Shown here piece after piece: positions 1-8,931 of a stretch of 64,000 nt of DNA. Every line of letters starts with the position of its first letter. Within the stretch, counting starts at the first letter, position 1. Position numbers and translations under genes: made by a program. This DNA comes from Rhizobium redzepovicii (GTDB taxonomy: Bacteria; Pseudomonadota; Alphaproteobacteria; Rhizobiales; Rhizobiaceae): the NCBI RefSeq assembly GCF_019793435.1, contig NZ_JAILYH010000023.1, forward strand, positions 1 through 64,000. The letters run 5' to 3'. A model generated the notes under the pieces. That model made no database searches and was not told the origin of the DNA. It worked only from the letters and a program-made list of their open reading frames with translations.

Positions 1-1284
1 GAGATCGCGCCTTTGGCGGCAAGGTCGGCGACGAAGCTGTTTGCGATGCCCGCCGGGATATTTTTGAGCGTTGCATCGACCTCGACGTTGCCGATCGTCG
101 TGCCTGTGACGGCGACATTGCCGTTTGACTTCAGCGAGAGGCTGTCGGCGCCCGCAATCGCTGTGTCGAAATCAAGCTTGTTGTCGGCGAATTTACCGGA
201 TGCCTTCACCGCGAGGTCGCCAAGACCGGCACGCTTGGTGTGGCTCGTCCCAGCATCTTTCCAGCTAAGGTCGAAACTGGCGGTGGGAGCAGCAAGCGAG
301 CCTGCCGCCGAAACCGTTCCGGAGATCGCGCCTTTGGCGGCAAGATCGGCGACGAAGCTGTTTGCGATGCCCGCCGGGATATTTTTGAGCGTTGCATCGA
401 CCTCGACGTTGCCGATCGTCGTGCCTGTGACGGCGACATTGCCGTTTGCCTTCAGCGAGAGGCTGTCGGCGCCCGCTATCGCTGTGTCGAAATCAAGCTT
501 GTTGTGGGCGAATTTACCGGATGCCTTCACTGCGAGGTCGCCAAGACCGGCGCGCTTGGTGTGGCTGGTCGCAGCATCTTTCCAATCGAGATCGAAATTG
601 GCGGTCGGCGCGGACAGCGGTCCGGTCGCCGAGACCTTCCCGGTGATCACGCCTGCTGCGGCAAGATCAGGAACGAAACCATTGGCGATGCGGGCGGGCA
701 GGTTGAGAATATCGGCGTCGATATTAAGCACCGGCGCCTTCGGGTCGGCGAGTGCAACATTGCCGGCGGCCTTAAGCGACAAGCCGTCACCGCTGCCGAT
801 CGTCGTGTCGAAATCGAGCTTATTGTCGGCGAATTTGCCGCCGGCGGTGATGCCGAGCGGCGCCAGCCCGGCTCCCTTGGTCTGGCCAGTCGTCGCATCC
901 TTCCAGTCGAGCTTGAAGTCGGCGACGGGTGCGGCCGGCGTTCCGGTCACGGCAATCTTTCCGGAGATCGTGCCGCCGGCCGAAAGGTTCGGTACGAAAC
1001 CGTTGGCGAGAGCGGCCGGCAGGTCGTGAATGTCGGCATCGAGCTTCAGCGTCTCGCCGGCCGAACCGGTGACGCTTACCGAGCCGGTGCCTGTTTTCAG
1101 CGTCAGGCCGGTCAGGCTGGCGGTGCCGCCGGTGATTGCGACCTGCGTCGGTGCCGCAAGTTCGACCGGGATATTGCGGGGGCTTGCCGAAAAGCGGTCA
1201 AGGTTAAGGTCGATCGCCCCATCGGCCATCTCGATATTGCCGGCGGCCAGCACTGGGTTGCCGTCATAGGCGGCATTGAGATCG
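1..1284 (-). repeat. Four in-phase 321-bp tandem repeats inside tamB
   Basis: A 321-bp unit (107 codons) starts at about 1, 322, 643 and 964. The first two copies are almost identical at the nucleotide level (for example gagatcgcgcctttggcggc at both 1 and 322). The third and fourth are clearly diverged. The unit length is a multiple of three, so copies can be gained or lost without a frameshift. The first copy may extend past the window edge. Confidence 0.85.
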
Positions 1285-3620
1285 AAATCGGTCTGGTTCT
1301 GCTGCCTGGTAAAACCGAGCGCAAGGCCGGCAAGCCTGTTTGCTCCAGCATTCAGTTCCTCGGCCTTGACCGTGCCGTTTGCCGCAAAAGTGGAGAGATC
1401 GCTGACCGTGACATCGATATCCGGCTTGACGATCGCAAGCGTATCACGGCGGATCGAGGCGCCTGTTGCACGCAGCTTCAGCGCGATCTTGCCGTTGTCG
1501 CTGACGACGCCAAGCGACCCCTTGAGATCGCCTTCGGCCTTCTGCCCGCCGAGTGCCGCGAGCAGGCCGATATTGGGGAAGTCGAAGGTCAGGGCGCCGG
1601 TCGGCTGCAGGGCGGGCGAGAATTCCAGATTGGCGGTCAGCCGGTTGCCGCCAATATCGGCGGTCAGTGCCGGAATACGCATCCGGCCGTCCGCGGAGCT
1701 GATGTCGCCGTTGATGGCGATCGGCTGGCCGTCGATCGTGCCGGTGGCGGCAATTTTGCCCTGCGGCGCCTTGGGATCGGCAAGACCCGACAGGTCGATA
1801 TTGAGGTTGCCGAGCGTCCGGTCGGCCATTTCAAGGCTGGGGGACTTGAGATTGGCCGTCACCGAGATGGCTGGCAGCTCGCCGCCCACTCTTACCGCAT
1901 ATCCGGCCCCGCCGTTGGCGCCGGTGATGAGTTTGCCGATGTCGGGCAGCCGGCCGGAAAGATCGGCATTCACCTTCGAGCCGTCGAGCGCGACATTGCC
2001 GGCGGCCTCAAGCGTGCCGGAGGTCACGACGAGGTTGGACAGCGCGAATTTCGACGGAATGGTGCCGGTCACTTGGCTTTCCAGCGAGATCGGCCCGTCG
2101 AACCTGCCCGAGACCGCAGCCGGCAAGGCTGCCGGGGCGATGGTAAGCTTGACGTTGCCGGTCAGCGCCTGGTCTGCCAACCGGTACGAGCCGTTGAGGC
2201 CGCCGTTGATGTTGGCGCTTTCGAGGGTGGTGCCGTTGAAGCCGATGCTGCCGGGCGTTATCTGCAGGGGCGAGGCGATCGTGACCGGGCCCTGGACGGC
2301 ACGATTGAGGTTCGGCTCCGCAAAGGTCATGTCGCCGGCAACGAGACGCAGCTGGACGCTGCCGGATCGGGCGGCGAGATTGAAGGCGTCGCTCTTTGCC
2401 GTCAGCTTGACATTGCCGATAACGGCTTGCGGCAGGGTCGCGGTATCGAGCGAGCCGCTGACATTCAGTCGGGCCGCCTGCGCATCGCCCGTCAGGGCCA
2501 GGTTGAGGCCTGAGATCAGCAAGCGTGCTTCGCCTTCGGCGAGCGGCCAGCGGAAATCGACCGGCCCCGATGTGCCGAGCAGATTGGCGTTCAGGCTGTT
2601 GTTGCCGGCCGGATCGAGCGTGCCCGAGGCAGCGATGACGACGCTGCCGGTGGCGATATTGCCGGTCTGGATATCGATCTTGCCGTGGTCGTTGAAGGTG
2701 GTAGCAAGATCGATATTGGTCTGGCCGGCGAAAAGCGGCCGGAACGCAGCTGGAAGCAGCGAGCTCAGGTCGCCGCCGCCCTTGAGGTCGAGGTGGTGCA
2801 GTCCGTCCGCACTGATCTGATGCCGGGCCTCGATCGCGGCGCGCTGCTGTCCGTCGAGAGCGGCCTGCACTTTGCCCCTCCAGTCGGATATCGGTCCCTG
2901 GCCGTCGAGATCGATGTTGACGGCGGGATTGTCGGGCAGGCCGAGAAAACCTGCCAGCAGTCCACCCTTCGGTTCGGCAAGCTGCGCTTTCAGCCGCAGC
3001 CGGTTTTCCGCTGGCGCATAGGCGATATCGGCGACCAGCCGTGCATCCGGGACGGCATGACGGCGGACATTGACAATCGCCTCGCCGCCATCGCGGTTTG
3101 CCGACAGGCTGCCTTCGGCAGCGAGCGCGAAGGCGCGTCCCGCAAACGATTCGGCCAGTTTGATATCGGGCAGCGCGACGCGATCTATATCAACCTTGAT
3201 CGGAAGGCTGAAGCCGCCGGCATTTTCCGCTGCGGGCCGCGAGGGCAGGGTGCGCACCGGCTTGCGCAGCACGTCGATCGCTTCGATCTCGAAGCGTTTG
3301 GCATGGAAGGTTCCGGTCAGAAGTGCCAGCGGGTTCCAGTCGATGCCGATGCCGTGAATTTCCGCAAAGACGCCCCTGGTATCGGAGACGGTGATCTCGG
3401 CGGCGCGAAGCCCGCCGGTCAAAAGACCTTGCGGCTCACGCACCGTAATCGTCATGTCGCGGTTGGACAGCGTCGAGGCGATCTTTTCGGTAACGATGCG
3501 GGCGCCAAAGGCGGTGAAGCCGAAGATCGCCAGTGCCAGGACGGCAAGAATCAAGATGGCGCCCACGCCGTAGGCGGTGAGCCGCAGGAACCAGTTGACG
3601 ATTTTTGCCAGCATTTGCAT
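1..3620 (-). CDS. tamB: Translocation and assembly module subunit TamB (C-terminus beyond window)
   Basis: Inner-membrane-anchored periplasmic protein that works with TamA in building the outer membrane. Read on the minus strand, an uninterrupted frame runs from an ATG at 3620 off the window start, giving about 1206 codons. The N-terminus (MQMLAKIVNWFLRLTAYG, then a hydrophobic stretch) is a typical uncleaved signal anchor. The remainder is a long beta-rich repetitive protein, as expected for the TamB beta-helix or lipid-groove body. The conserved C-terminal DUF490 region is missing because of the window edge. An in-frame GTG at 3656 is an alternative start. It lies 54 bp downstream of tamA on the same strand, the standard tamA-tamB pair. 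Long open frames on the opposite strand here are shadows. Confidence 0.88.
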   Translation of the reverse strand, partial: MQMLAKIVNWFLRLTAYGVGAILILAVLALAIFGFTAFGARIVTEKIASTLSNRDMTITVREPQGLLTGGLRAAEITVSDTRGVFAEIHGIGIDWNPLALLTGTFHAKRFEIEAIDVLRKPVRTLPSRPAAENAGGFSLPIKVDIDRVALPDIKLAESFAGRAFALAAEGSLSANRDGGEAIVNVRRHAVPDARLVADIAYAPAENRLRLKAQLAEPKGGLLAGFLGLPDNPAVNIDLDGQGPISDWRGKVQAALDGQQRAAIEARHQISADGLHHLDLKGGGDLSSLLPAAFRPLFAGQTNIDLATTFNDHGKIDIQTGNIATGSVVIAASGTLDPAGNNSLNANLLGTSGPVDFRWPLAEGEARLLISGLNLALTGDAQAARLNVSGSLDTATLPQAVIGNVKLTAKSDAFNLAARSGSVQLRLVAGDMTFAEPNLNRAVQGPVTIASPLQITPGSIGFNGTTLESANINGGLNGSYRLADQALTGNVKLTIAPAALPAAVSGRFDGPISLESQVTGTIPSKFALSNLVVTSGTLEAAGNVALDGSKVNADLSGRLPDIGKLITGANGGAGYAVRVGGELPAISVTANLKSPSLEMADRTLGNLNIDLSGLADPKAPQGKIAATGTIDGQPIAINGDISSADGRMRIPALTADIGGNRLTANLEFSPALQPTGALTFDFPNIGLLAALGGQKAEGDLKGSLGVVSDNGKIALKLRATGASIRRDTLAIVKPDIDVTVSDLSTFAANGTVKAEELNAGANRLAGLALGFTRQQNQTDFDLNAAYDGNPVLAAGNIEMADGAIDLNLDRFSASPRNIPVELAAPTQVAITGGTASLTGLTLKTGTGSVSVTGSAGETLKLDADIHDLPAALANGFVPNLSAGGTISGKIAVTGTPAAPVADFKLDWKDATTGQTKGAGLAPLGITAGGKFADNKLDFDTTIGSGDGLSLKAAGNVALADPKAPVLNIDADILNLPARIANGFVPDLAAAGVITGKVSATGPLSAPTANFDLDWKDAATSHTKRAGLGDLAVKASGKFAHNKLDFDTAIAGADSLSLKANGNVAVTGTTIGNVEVDATLKNIPAGIANSFVADLAAKGAISGTVSAAGSLAAPTASFDLSWKDAGTSHTKRAGLGDLAVKASGKFADNKLDFDTAIAGADSLSLKSNGNVAVTGTTIGNVEVDATLKNIPAGIANSFVADLAAKGAI

Positions 3621-3674
3621 CGGCGCGGACACTACCCCGTTTTCACGATGGTTCACAAATCGATATCGGCCCTT

Positions 3675-5603
3675 CTAGAAGGATTGGCCGATGCCGGCGT
3701 AGATTCCATAATCTGTGCCACCTTCGTACTTGTTCAGCGGCATGGCAAAATCAAGCCGCAGCGGGCCGAAAGGTGTGGCATATCGTATTCCGGCGCCGGC
3801 GCCGGCGCGGATATCGGAAAAACCAGGAAAGGTGCTGTCCGATACGGTGCCGACATCGATGAAGGGCACGATGCCGATCGTATCGGTGATCGCGATGCGG
3901 GCTTCCAGCGAACCTGTGACATATGAGCGGCCGCCGGTGGGGTCGCCATTGTCGTTATAGGGCGAGATTTCCTGGTAGCTGTATCCGCGCACGGAGCCGC
4001 CGCCGCCGGCAAAGAAGCGCTGCGTGGCGGGAATATTCTCGATGCCGCCGCCGCCGATCAAGACGCCGGCGGCGACCTTGCCGGCCAGCACCACGCCGTC
4101 CTCGGCGCCGAAGGGCAGATAGCCGGAGATCGAGCCCTGGAATGCCGCATAGGGCGTGGCGTTGAAGATCTCGTAACCGGGCTTTGCCGAAAATGTCGCG
4201 CGATAGCCTTCCGTCGGGTTGAACTTGTCGTCGCGGGCGTCACGGTCATATTGCAGCGGCAGGGTGAAGGTCAGATAGTCGTTGGTGCCGAAGGCGTCGT
4301 CGTCGCGCTCCCAGCTGACCTCGCCGCTTGCCGAGACGGTGTCCCGGTCGGTCAGCTCGTAGGAGAGGCCGAGCGAGGCGGTGACGAGCGTCGCATTATA
4401 GGCATCCGGATTTTCGGTCTTGGCGACGATGCCGGCCTTCAGCGTGGCGGCGGGGAAGAAGGCGCCGGGCTTGGTAAACAAAATACCGGCGGAATAGTCG
4501 AGGCTGCCGACATCGGTGGTTTCACCGAGCCGCGACACCGATCCCTCGATGCGCAGCGTTTCGGCTTCGCCGAACAGGTTGCGGTGGCCCCAATAGCCTT
4601 GGACGCCGAAGCCGTCGGTGGTGGAATATTGGGCGCCGACGCCAAAATAGCGCTGCTTGCCTTCGGAAACCTCGATCGTCATCGGCAGCGTACCGTCCGG
4701 CGCCAGCGCATCGCCTTCGTGGATGGTGACGCTTGAGAAGACGCCGAGGGCGCGAAGCCGCTCGCCGGCCTTTTTCAGCGCCTCCGGGGAATAGGCTTCG
4801 CCCTTGTCGAGCCGGGAATAACGCTGGATGAACCCCGGCTTGACGGTTTTTTCGCCGGTGACGCCGACATCGCCGATCGGGGCGACCGGGCCGCCTTCGG
4901 CCGCAAGGACGATATCGACGGTGTCGCTCCTATGGTCGGCGACGACCTTGCGTTCGGTCAGCTTGGCGAAGGGCCGTCCCTCGCTCTTCAACTGCTCGAC
5001 GATCTTGTCGCCGGCCTTGATGATGGCAAGCGAGCCGGCCTGGGCGCCCGGCGCCAGATCGTAATCGGCGGGATTGTGGTTTGCGGCATCGCCGCCGAAC
5101 TGGACTTCCCTGACCTTGAAGATCGGGCCGGGCGTTATGTCGACGGTGACCGGGACCGGCCCGGACCGATCGAATGTCGGATTGGGCGGCAGGTCGTCGA
5201 TATTCTTGCCGTCGATGGTGATCGTCACCACGCCGCCGTAACGGGCCTTTTCATAGAGAGCTGCGATCAACCGCTCGCGGTCGTCGCGCGCCTTGACGAC
5301 GACGCCGAGATCGCCGGAAACCGGCAGCTTCTGGTCACTGAGGAGGCGGGAGCTGTTTTGCAGCGCTTCTTTTAGGTCGGGATCGGCGGTGTCGGCTTTG
5401 AGATCGACGTTATAGCGCACCGGATCGGGCACCTGCTGAGCTTCGTCATCGTCCTTGCCGAAAATGGTGATGCCGAAAAGCTTGAAGGCGTAAGCGTCGC
5501 CGATCAGGACCGGTGAGAACGCAGCTGCTGCTGCGACCACCATCATGGTGCCTGTTCGCCGATACGCAGTACCTGTTTTCGGGCCTGTCCCTCTAATCCG
5601 CAT
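3675..5603 (-). CDS. tamA: Outer-membrane assembly protein TamA (Omp85 family)
   Basis: Omp85/BamA-superfamily protein of 642 residues that forms an outer-membrane beta-barrel and pairs with TamB. Seen in the sequence: an N-terminal signal region ending near residue 39 (AYAF), POTRA-like repeats over roughly residues 60-290, then a surface-antigen barrel domain from about residue 310. The barrel contains repeated aromatic/glycine strands and ends in phenylalanine (GIYAGIGQSF), the classical barrel C-terminal signature. A VRGY motif in the loop region (GGGGSVRGYSYQE) matches the family's conserved lid-lock motif. The first ATG is at 5603; a later methionine pair at residues 20-21 cannot be excluded as the start. 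tamB follows closely on the same strand. Confidence 0.92.
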   Translation of the reverse strand: MRIRGTGPKTGTAYRRTGTMMVVAAAAAFSPVLIGDAYAFKLFGITIFGKDDDEAQQVPDPVRYNVDLKADTADPDLKEALQNSSRLLSDQKLPVSGDLGVVVKARDDRERLIAALYEKARYGGVVTITIDGKNIDDLPPNPTFDRSGPVPVTVDITPGPIFKVREVQFGGDAANHNPADYDLAPGAQAGSLAIIKAGDKIVEQLKSEGRPFAKLTERKVVADHRSDTVDIVLAAEGGPVAPIGDVGVTGEKTVKPGFIQRYSRLDKGEAYSPEALKKAGERLRALGVFSSVTIHEGDALAPDGTLPMTIEVSEGKQRYFGVGAQYSTTDGFGVQGYWGHRNLFGEAETLRIEGSVSRLGETTDVGSLDYSAGILFTKPGAFFPAATLKAGIVAKTENPDAYNATLVTASLGLSYELTDRDTVSASGEVSWERDDDAFGTNDYLTFTLPLQYDRDARDDKFNPTEGYRATFSAKPGYEIFNATPYAAFQGSISGYLPFGAEDGVVLAGKVAAGVLIGGGGIENIPATQRFFAGGGGSVRGYSYQEISPYNDNGDPTGGRSYVTGSLEARIAITDTIGIVPFIDVGTVSDSTFPGFSDIRAGAGAGIRYATPFGPLRLDFAMPLNKYEGGTDYGIYAGIGQSF

Positions 5604-5715
5604 ACGCTGCTTTTGGTTAGGTCTTCAATGAAGCTTCGTTGCCCAGCCGTGAACAGCTTAGCGGCAAAATCGCGCGGGGTGTACCATTTTAAATTGCCAG
5701 CGCGCTAATTTAGCA

Positions 5716-5746
5716 CAAAAAATCCCGGAGGTGTGTCCGGGATTTC
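5716..5746 (-). terminator. Rho-independent terminator of the glycine-zipper lipoprotein gene
   Basis: A nine-base stem (aatcccgga at 5721-5729, tccgggatt at 5736-5744) with a six-base loop is followed on the minus strand by a run of T residues. It lies directly downstream of the minus-strand gene ending at 5773. Confidence 0.85.
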
Positions 5747-5772
5747 CTGAGTGTACCGGTTTGCCAGCGGTA

Positions 5773-6030
5773 TCAGCGCGGGCAGGTATCGATATAGCGG
5801 CGGCCGTAGCGGTCGCGATAGTAGCACTGGCCGGGCTGTTCGGCGACGCTGCCGATGAGGGCGCCGGACACACCGCCGATCGCGGCGCCAACGGCTGCGC
5901 CGCGGACGTTGCCGGTGACTGCGCCGCCGATGACCGCACCTGATGCAGCGCCGATGCCGGCGCCCTGTTGAGTCGGCGTACAGCTTGCGATCGACAGGCC
6001 GATCAATGCGAGTATGACAGCTTTTTTCAT
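5773..6030 (-). CDS. Small glycine-zipper lipoprotein
   Basis: An 85-residue lipoprotein. It starts MKKAVILALIGLSIASC, a short signal peptide ending in a lipobox (SIAS-C), so the mature protein should be lipidated at Cys17. Residues of about 22-65 carry dense glycine-zipper spacing (GAGIGAASGAVIGGAV, then GAAVGAAIGGVSGALIG), as in YMGG/SlyB-like envelope proteins, followed by a short tail with two cysteines (QCYYRDRYGRRYIDTCPR). The ATG at 6030 was chosen because GGAGAG sits just upstream and the signal peptide begins there; a longer frame upstream has no such support. A strong terminator follows. Function is unknown beyond envelope localisation. Confidence 0.85.
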   Translation of the reverse strand: MKKAVILALIGLSIASCTPTQQGAGIGAASGAVIGGAVTGNVRGAAVGAAIGGVSGALIGSVAEQPGQCYYRDRYGRRYIDTCPR

Positions 6031-6354
6031 CTTTTCTCTCCGAGGTTGTTGCCCAGCGGGCGAAGGCCGTCCCTTTTTATTTTTCGTCAGACTAGAGCGA
6101 AAACTATGTCGGAAGAAAGGGTTGTCCACCGTTGCGTTGATTTTTTTGCTAGTCGGCTGTCGTCGTCCTATGCAGGGATCGCAAACCAGCTGCGTTTCGC
6201 GGCATCAGTTTCATTGATCGCGGCGTGCGGATTTTTTATCTGGAATCATTCAAAAAACTGGGCCTTTTGCCGCAGTTGATGTTAAAGCAAAGGGTAAGTA
6301 TTGACGCGCGGACGTCCGGTCGGCAAGAACGGCCGCGCGACACTGGAGCAGATG
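6031..6354. other. Intergenic region between divergent lipoprotein gene and hemA
   Basis: About 320 bp, AT-richer than its surroundings, which must contain the divergent promoters of the lipoprotein gene (minus) and hemA (plus). No FNR/FixK-type box (TTGAT-N4-ATCAA) was recognised. The hemA frame stays open upstream to 6301, but that extension lacks a ribosome binding site. Confidence 0.5.
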
Positions 6355-7569
6355 ATGGATTTCGAAGCGTTTTTCAAAAACGAGTTGGACGGGCTTCATG
6401 CCGAGGGCCGTTACCGCGTTTTTGCCGATCTCGAGCGTCACCGCGGCAATTTCCCGCGCGCGACGCGCCATACGGCCGATGGCGAAAAGGAAGTCACGGT
6501 CTGGTGCTCCAACGACTATCTCGGCATGGGCCAGAACCCGAAGGTGATCGAGGCGATGAAAAACGCCATCGACCACTGTGGCGCGGGTGCGGGAGGCACC
6601 CGGAATATTTCTGGCACCAACCACTACCACGTCATGCTCGAGCGTGAGCTTGCCGATCTGCACGCCAAGGAATCAGCCCTGATCTTCACCTCGGGCTATG
6701 TCTCCAACTGGGCAGCCCTCGGCACGCTCGGCGCCAGGATCCCCGGCCTGGTCATCTTCTCCGACGCGCTGAACCATGCCTCGATGATCGAGGGCATTCG
6801 TCATGCCAAGTGCGACAAGGTGATCTGGAAGCACAATGACGTCGCCGATCTCGAAGCCAAGCTCAAAGCCGCCGATCCGAAGGCGCCGAAGCTGATCGCC
6901 TTCGAGAGCGTCTATTCGATGGACGGCGATATCGCCCCGATCAAGGAAATCTGCGACCTCGCCGACAAATACGGCGCGATGACCTATCTCGACGAAGTGC
7001 ATGCGGTCGGCATGTACGGCCCGCGCGGCGGCGGCATTGCCGAGCGCGAAGGGCTGATGGACCGGCTGACCGTCATCGAAGGCACGCTCGGCAAGGCCTT
7101 CGGGGTGATGGGCGGTTATATCGCCGCTTCGGCAGCGCTTTGCGACTTCATCCGTTCCTTCGCCTCCGGCTTCATCTTCACCACGGCGCTGCCGCCGGCG
7201 CTTGCCGCCGGCGCCGTCGCTTCGATCCAGCACCTGAAGGTCAGCCAGTTCGAGCGCGCCCGCCATCAGGACCGGGTGCGCAAGCTCCGGATGCTGCTCG
7301 ATCAGAGCGGCATTCCGCATGTGCCCAATCCAAGCCATATCGTGCCGGTGCTGGTCGGCGATGCCGCCAAATGCAAGTGGATCTCCGACCTGCTGCTCGA
7401 CAATTGCGGCGTCTACGTCCAGCCGATCAACTATCCCACCGTGCCGAAGAAGACCGAGCGGCTGCGCATCACGCCGACGCCGCTGCATTCCGATGCCGAT
7501 ATCGCCCATCTGGTCGAGGCGCTCCATTCGCTCTGGTCGCGCTGCGCGCTGGCCAGGCACGTCGCCTGA
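6355..7569 (+). CDS. hemA: 5-aminolevulinate synthase
   Basis: PLP-dependent enzyme that condenses glycine and succinyl-CoA to 5-aminolevulinate, the first step of haem synthesis by the C4 (Shemin) pathway used by alphaproteobacteria. The 404-residue length is typical. Seen in the sequence: the N-terminus MDFEAFFKNELDGLH, the GAGAGGTRNISGT loop around residues 80-90, the DEVHAVG motif that contacts the cofactor ring, and GTLGKAFG with Lys247 as the likely Schiff-base lysine. GGAG at 6345-6348 sets the start at the ATG at 6355 rather than the adjacent ATG at 6352. The gene is monocistronic, with a strong hairpin downstream at 7591. Confidence 0.96.
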   Translation: MDFEAFFKNELDGLHAEGRYRVFADLERHRGNFPRATRHTADGEKEVTVWCSNDYLGMGQNPKVIEAMKNAIDHCGAGAGGTRNISGTNHYHVMLERELADLHAKESALIFTSGYVSNWAALGTLGARIPGLVIFSDALNHASMIEGIRHAKCDKVIWKHNDVADLEAKLKAADPKAPKLIAFESVYSMDGDIAPIKEICDLADKYGAMTYLDEVHAVGMYGPRGGGIAEREGLMDRLTVIEGTLGKAFGVMGGYIAASAALCDFIRSFASGFIFTTALPPALAAGAVASIQHLKVSQFERARHQDRVRKLRMLLDQSGIPHVPNPSHIVPVLVGDAAKCKWISDLLLDNCGVYVQPINYPTVPKKTERLRITPTPLHSDADIAHLVEALHSLWSRCALARHVA

Positions 7570-7590
7570 TTTTTCGATGACCGCGCCATT

Positions 7591-7613
7591 CAGGACCTCC
7601 ATCGGAGGTCCTG
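7591..7613 (+). terminator. Hairpin downstream of hemA
   Basis: A perfect ten-base stem (caggacctcc / ggaggtcctg) with a three-base loop lies 21 bp after the hemA stop. No T-run follows, so it may be a weak terminator or a 3'-end stabiliser. Confidence 0.6.
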
Positions 7614-7773
7614 GCGGTGATCAGCCGTGCGCCTCTGCCGCCGGCCAATCTTCTTTGCCCTGACTCCGATCATCCGCTCGGCGCCGCCTCGATGCCGCCG
7701 ATGCGCGTGGCTCCTTCCGCTGCATTTACGCCTTGCCGCCGACCGTCCTCCCGCTGACAACGCCTGAACTACA

Positions 7774-7822
7774 TGAGAAAACCTTTTCTCACTTGACACA
7801 GCGGTTGGTAAAAGCTTTTCTC
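7774..7822 (+). promoter_or_regulatory. Operator pair and promoter of the lacI-family gene and sugar operon
   Basis: TGAGAAAACCTTTTCTCA (7774-7791) is a near-perfect palindrome. A second AAAAGCTTTT palindrome with the same TTTTCTC edge lies at about 7811-7822. Between them is TTGACA (7793-7798), a good -35 hexamer, so the second palindrome covers the -10 zone. Two related palindromes around one promoter directly upstream of a LacI-type gene suggest autoregulation and control of the transporter operon. Confidence 0.65.
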
Positions 7823-7846
7823 AAGCCACTTCAGAAGGAGGACAGT

Positions 7847-8884
7847 CTGAACATATCGGGAGGAAAAAGAGGCAGGATCACCATCCATGAGGTGGCGGCG
7901 GCTGCCGCGGTGAGCATATCGACCGCGTCGAAGGCGCTCAACGACACCGGCCGGATGGGCGCGGAAACGCGCGAGCGGGTGAAGCGCATCGCCGGCGAAA
8001 TCGGATATCGGCCGAATGCGCTGGCGAGAGGTCTTCTCAGCAAGCGCAGCTTCACCATCGGGCTCTTGACCAACGACACTTACGGCCGTTTCACCCTGCC
8101 GGTGATGGCGGGTATCTCGGACGCGCTGGTCGACCATGGGGTTTCGGTCTTCCTCTGCGCCATCGAAGACGATCCGGCGCTCGCCCAGATCCATGTCGAT
8201 GCGATGCTCGACAAGCAGGTCGACGGCATCATCGCCACGGGAAAGCGGCTGGACCGGCGCCTGCCCGTCGATCTGTCGAATTTGCATGTGCCTGTCGTCT
8301 ACGCCTTCACCGAGGGGACGCAGAACAGCGTTACCTTCCGTTCGGACGACGAGCAGGGTGCGAGGCTGGCGGTGGAGTGGCTCGCCAAGATCGGACGGCG
8401 GCGGATTGCCCATATCACCGGGCCGGAGGATTTCTTCTCGGTGCGGGAACGCGCCGGCGCCTATCACGAGGTGGCAGGTCATCGCGAGCCGGTGCTTTAC
8501 GGCGTCTGGTCGGAAAGCTGGGGCCATGAGGCGGTCGAGAAGCTTTGGAAGAGGCCGGGAGAAAAGCCCGACGCGCTGTTCTGCGGCAACGACCAGATCG
8601 CCCGCGGTGCCGCGGATGCCTTGCGCGAGCGCGGCGTCAAGGTGCCGCAGGATGTCTCGCTGATTGGCTTCGATAATTGGGAGATTGTCGCGGCCCAGAC
8701 GCGGCCGCCGCTGACGACGGTGGATATGGAGTTGAAGGAGCTCGGGCGGCAGGCCGGATTGACGGTGCTGGCGCTTGCGGAAGGACGGCCCGTCGAGCCG
8801 GGAGTGAGGAAATTGCCGTGCCGGCTGATCGTCCGGCAGTCATGCGGGGGCAGAACCTCGGATGATCAAGGGAATGAGATCTAG
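7847..8884 (+). CDS. LacI-family transcriptional regulator of the sugar ABC operon
   Basis: DNA-binding repressor with an N-terminal LacI helix-turn-helix (RITIHEVAAAAAVSISTASKAL, with the usual hinge region) and a periplasmic-binding-protein-like sensor domain (IGLLTNDTYGRF to GFDNWEIVAAQTRPPLTTV). A CTG at 7847 is proposed as the start because AAGGAGG lies five bases upstream, whereas the in-frame ATG at 7733 lies upstream of the predicted promoter and operators. This gives about 345 residues, normal for the family. The binding-protein gene begins 47 bp downstream, so all six genes could form one transcription unit. The inducer is probably an arabinose-containing sugar, inferred from the GH127 gene in the operon. 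Confidence 0.85.
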   Translation: MNISGGKRGRITIHEVAAAAAVSISTASKALNDTGRMGAETRERVKRIAGEIGYRPNALARGLLSKRSFTIGLLTNDTYGRFTLPVMAGISDALVDHGVSVFLCAIEDDPALAQIHVDAMLDKQVDGIIATGKRLDRRLPVDLSNLHVPVVYAFTEGTQNSVTFRSDDEQGARLAVEWLAKIGRRRIAHITGPEDFFSVRERAGAYHEVAGHREPVLYGVWSESWGHEAVEKLWKRPGEKPDALFCGNDQIARGAADALRERGVKVPQDVSLIGFDNWEIVAAQTRPPLTTVDMELKELGRQAGLTVLALAEGRPVEPGVRKLPCRLIVRQSCGGRTSDDQGNEI

Positions 8885-8931
8885 GGAATGAGCAAAGGCG
8901 CAGGGAGATGCGCCATATCGGGAGGAGTGTC

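Noticed and set aside
1..1284. CRISPR array or other DNA-level repeat system
   Set aside because: The repeat unit is 321 bp, has no short spacers, and lies in phase within tamB, so it is a protein repeat. No CRISPR-like array was seen elsewhere in the window.
13..3926. Long plus-strand frames opposite tamB (for example 240-2513 and 1276-2820)
   Set aside because: They overlap each other and lie antisense to the continuous TamB frame. Their residue content (Arg/Gly/Ala/Asp-rich, no domain) is typical of shadows in GC-rich DNA.
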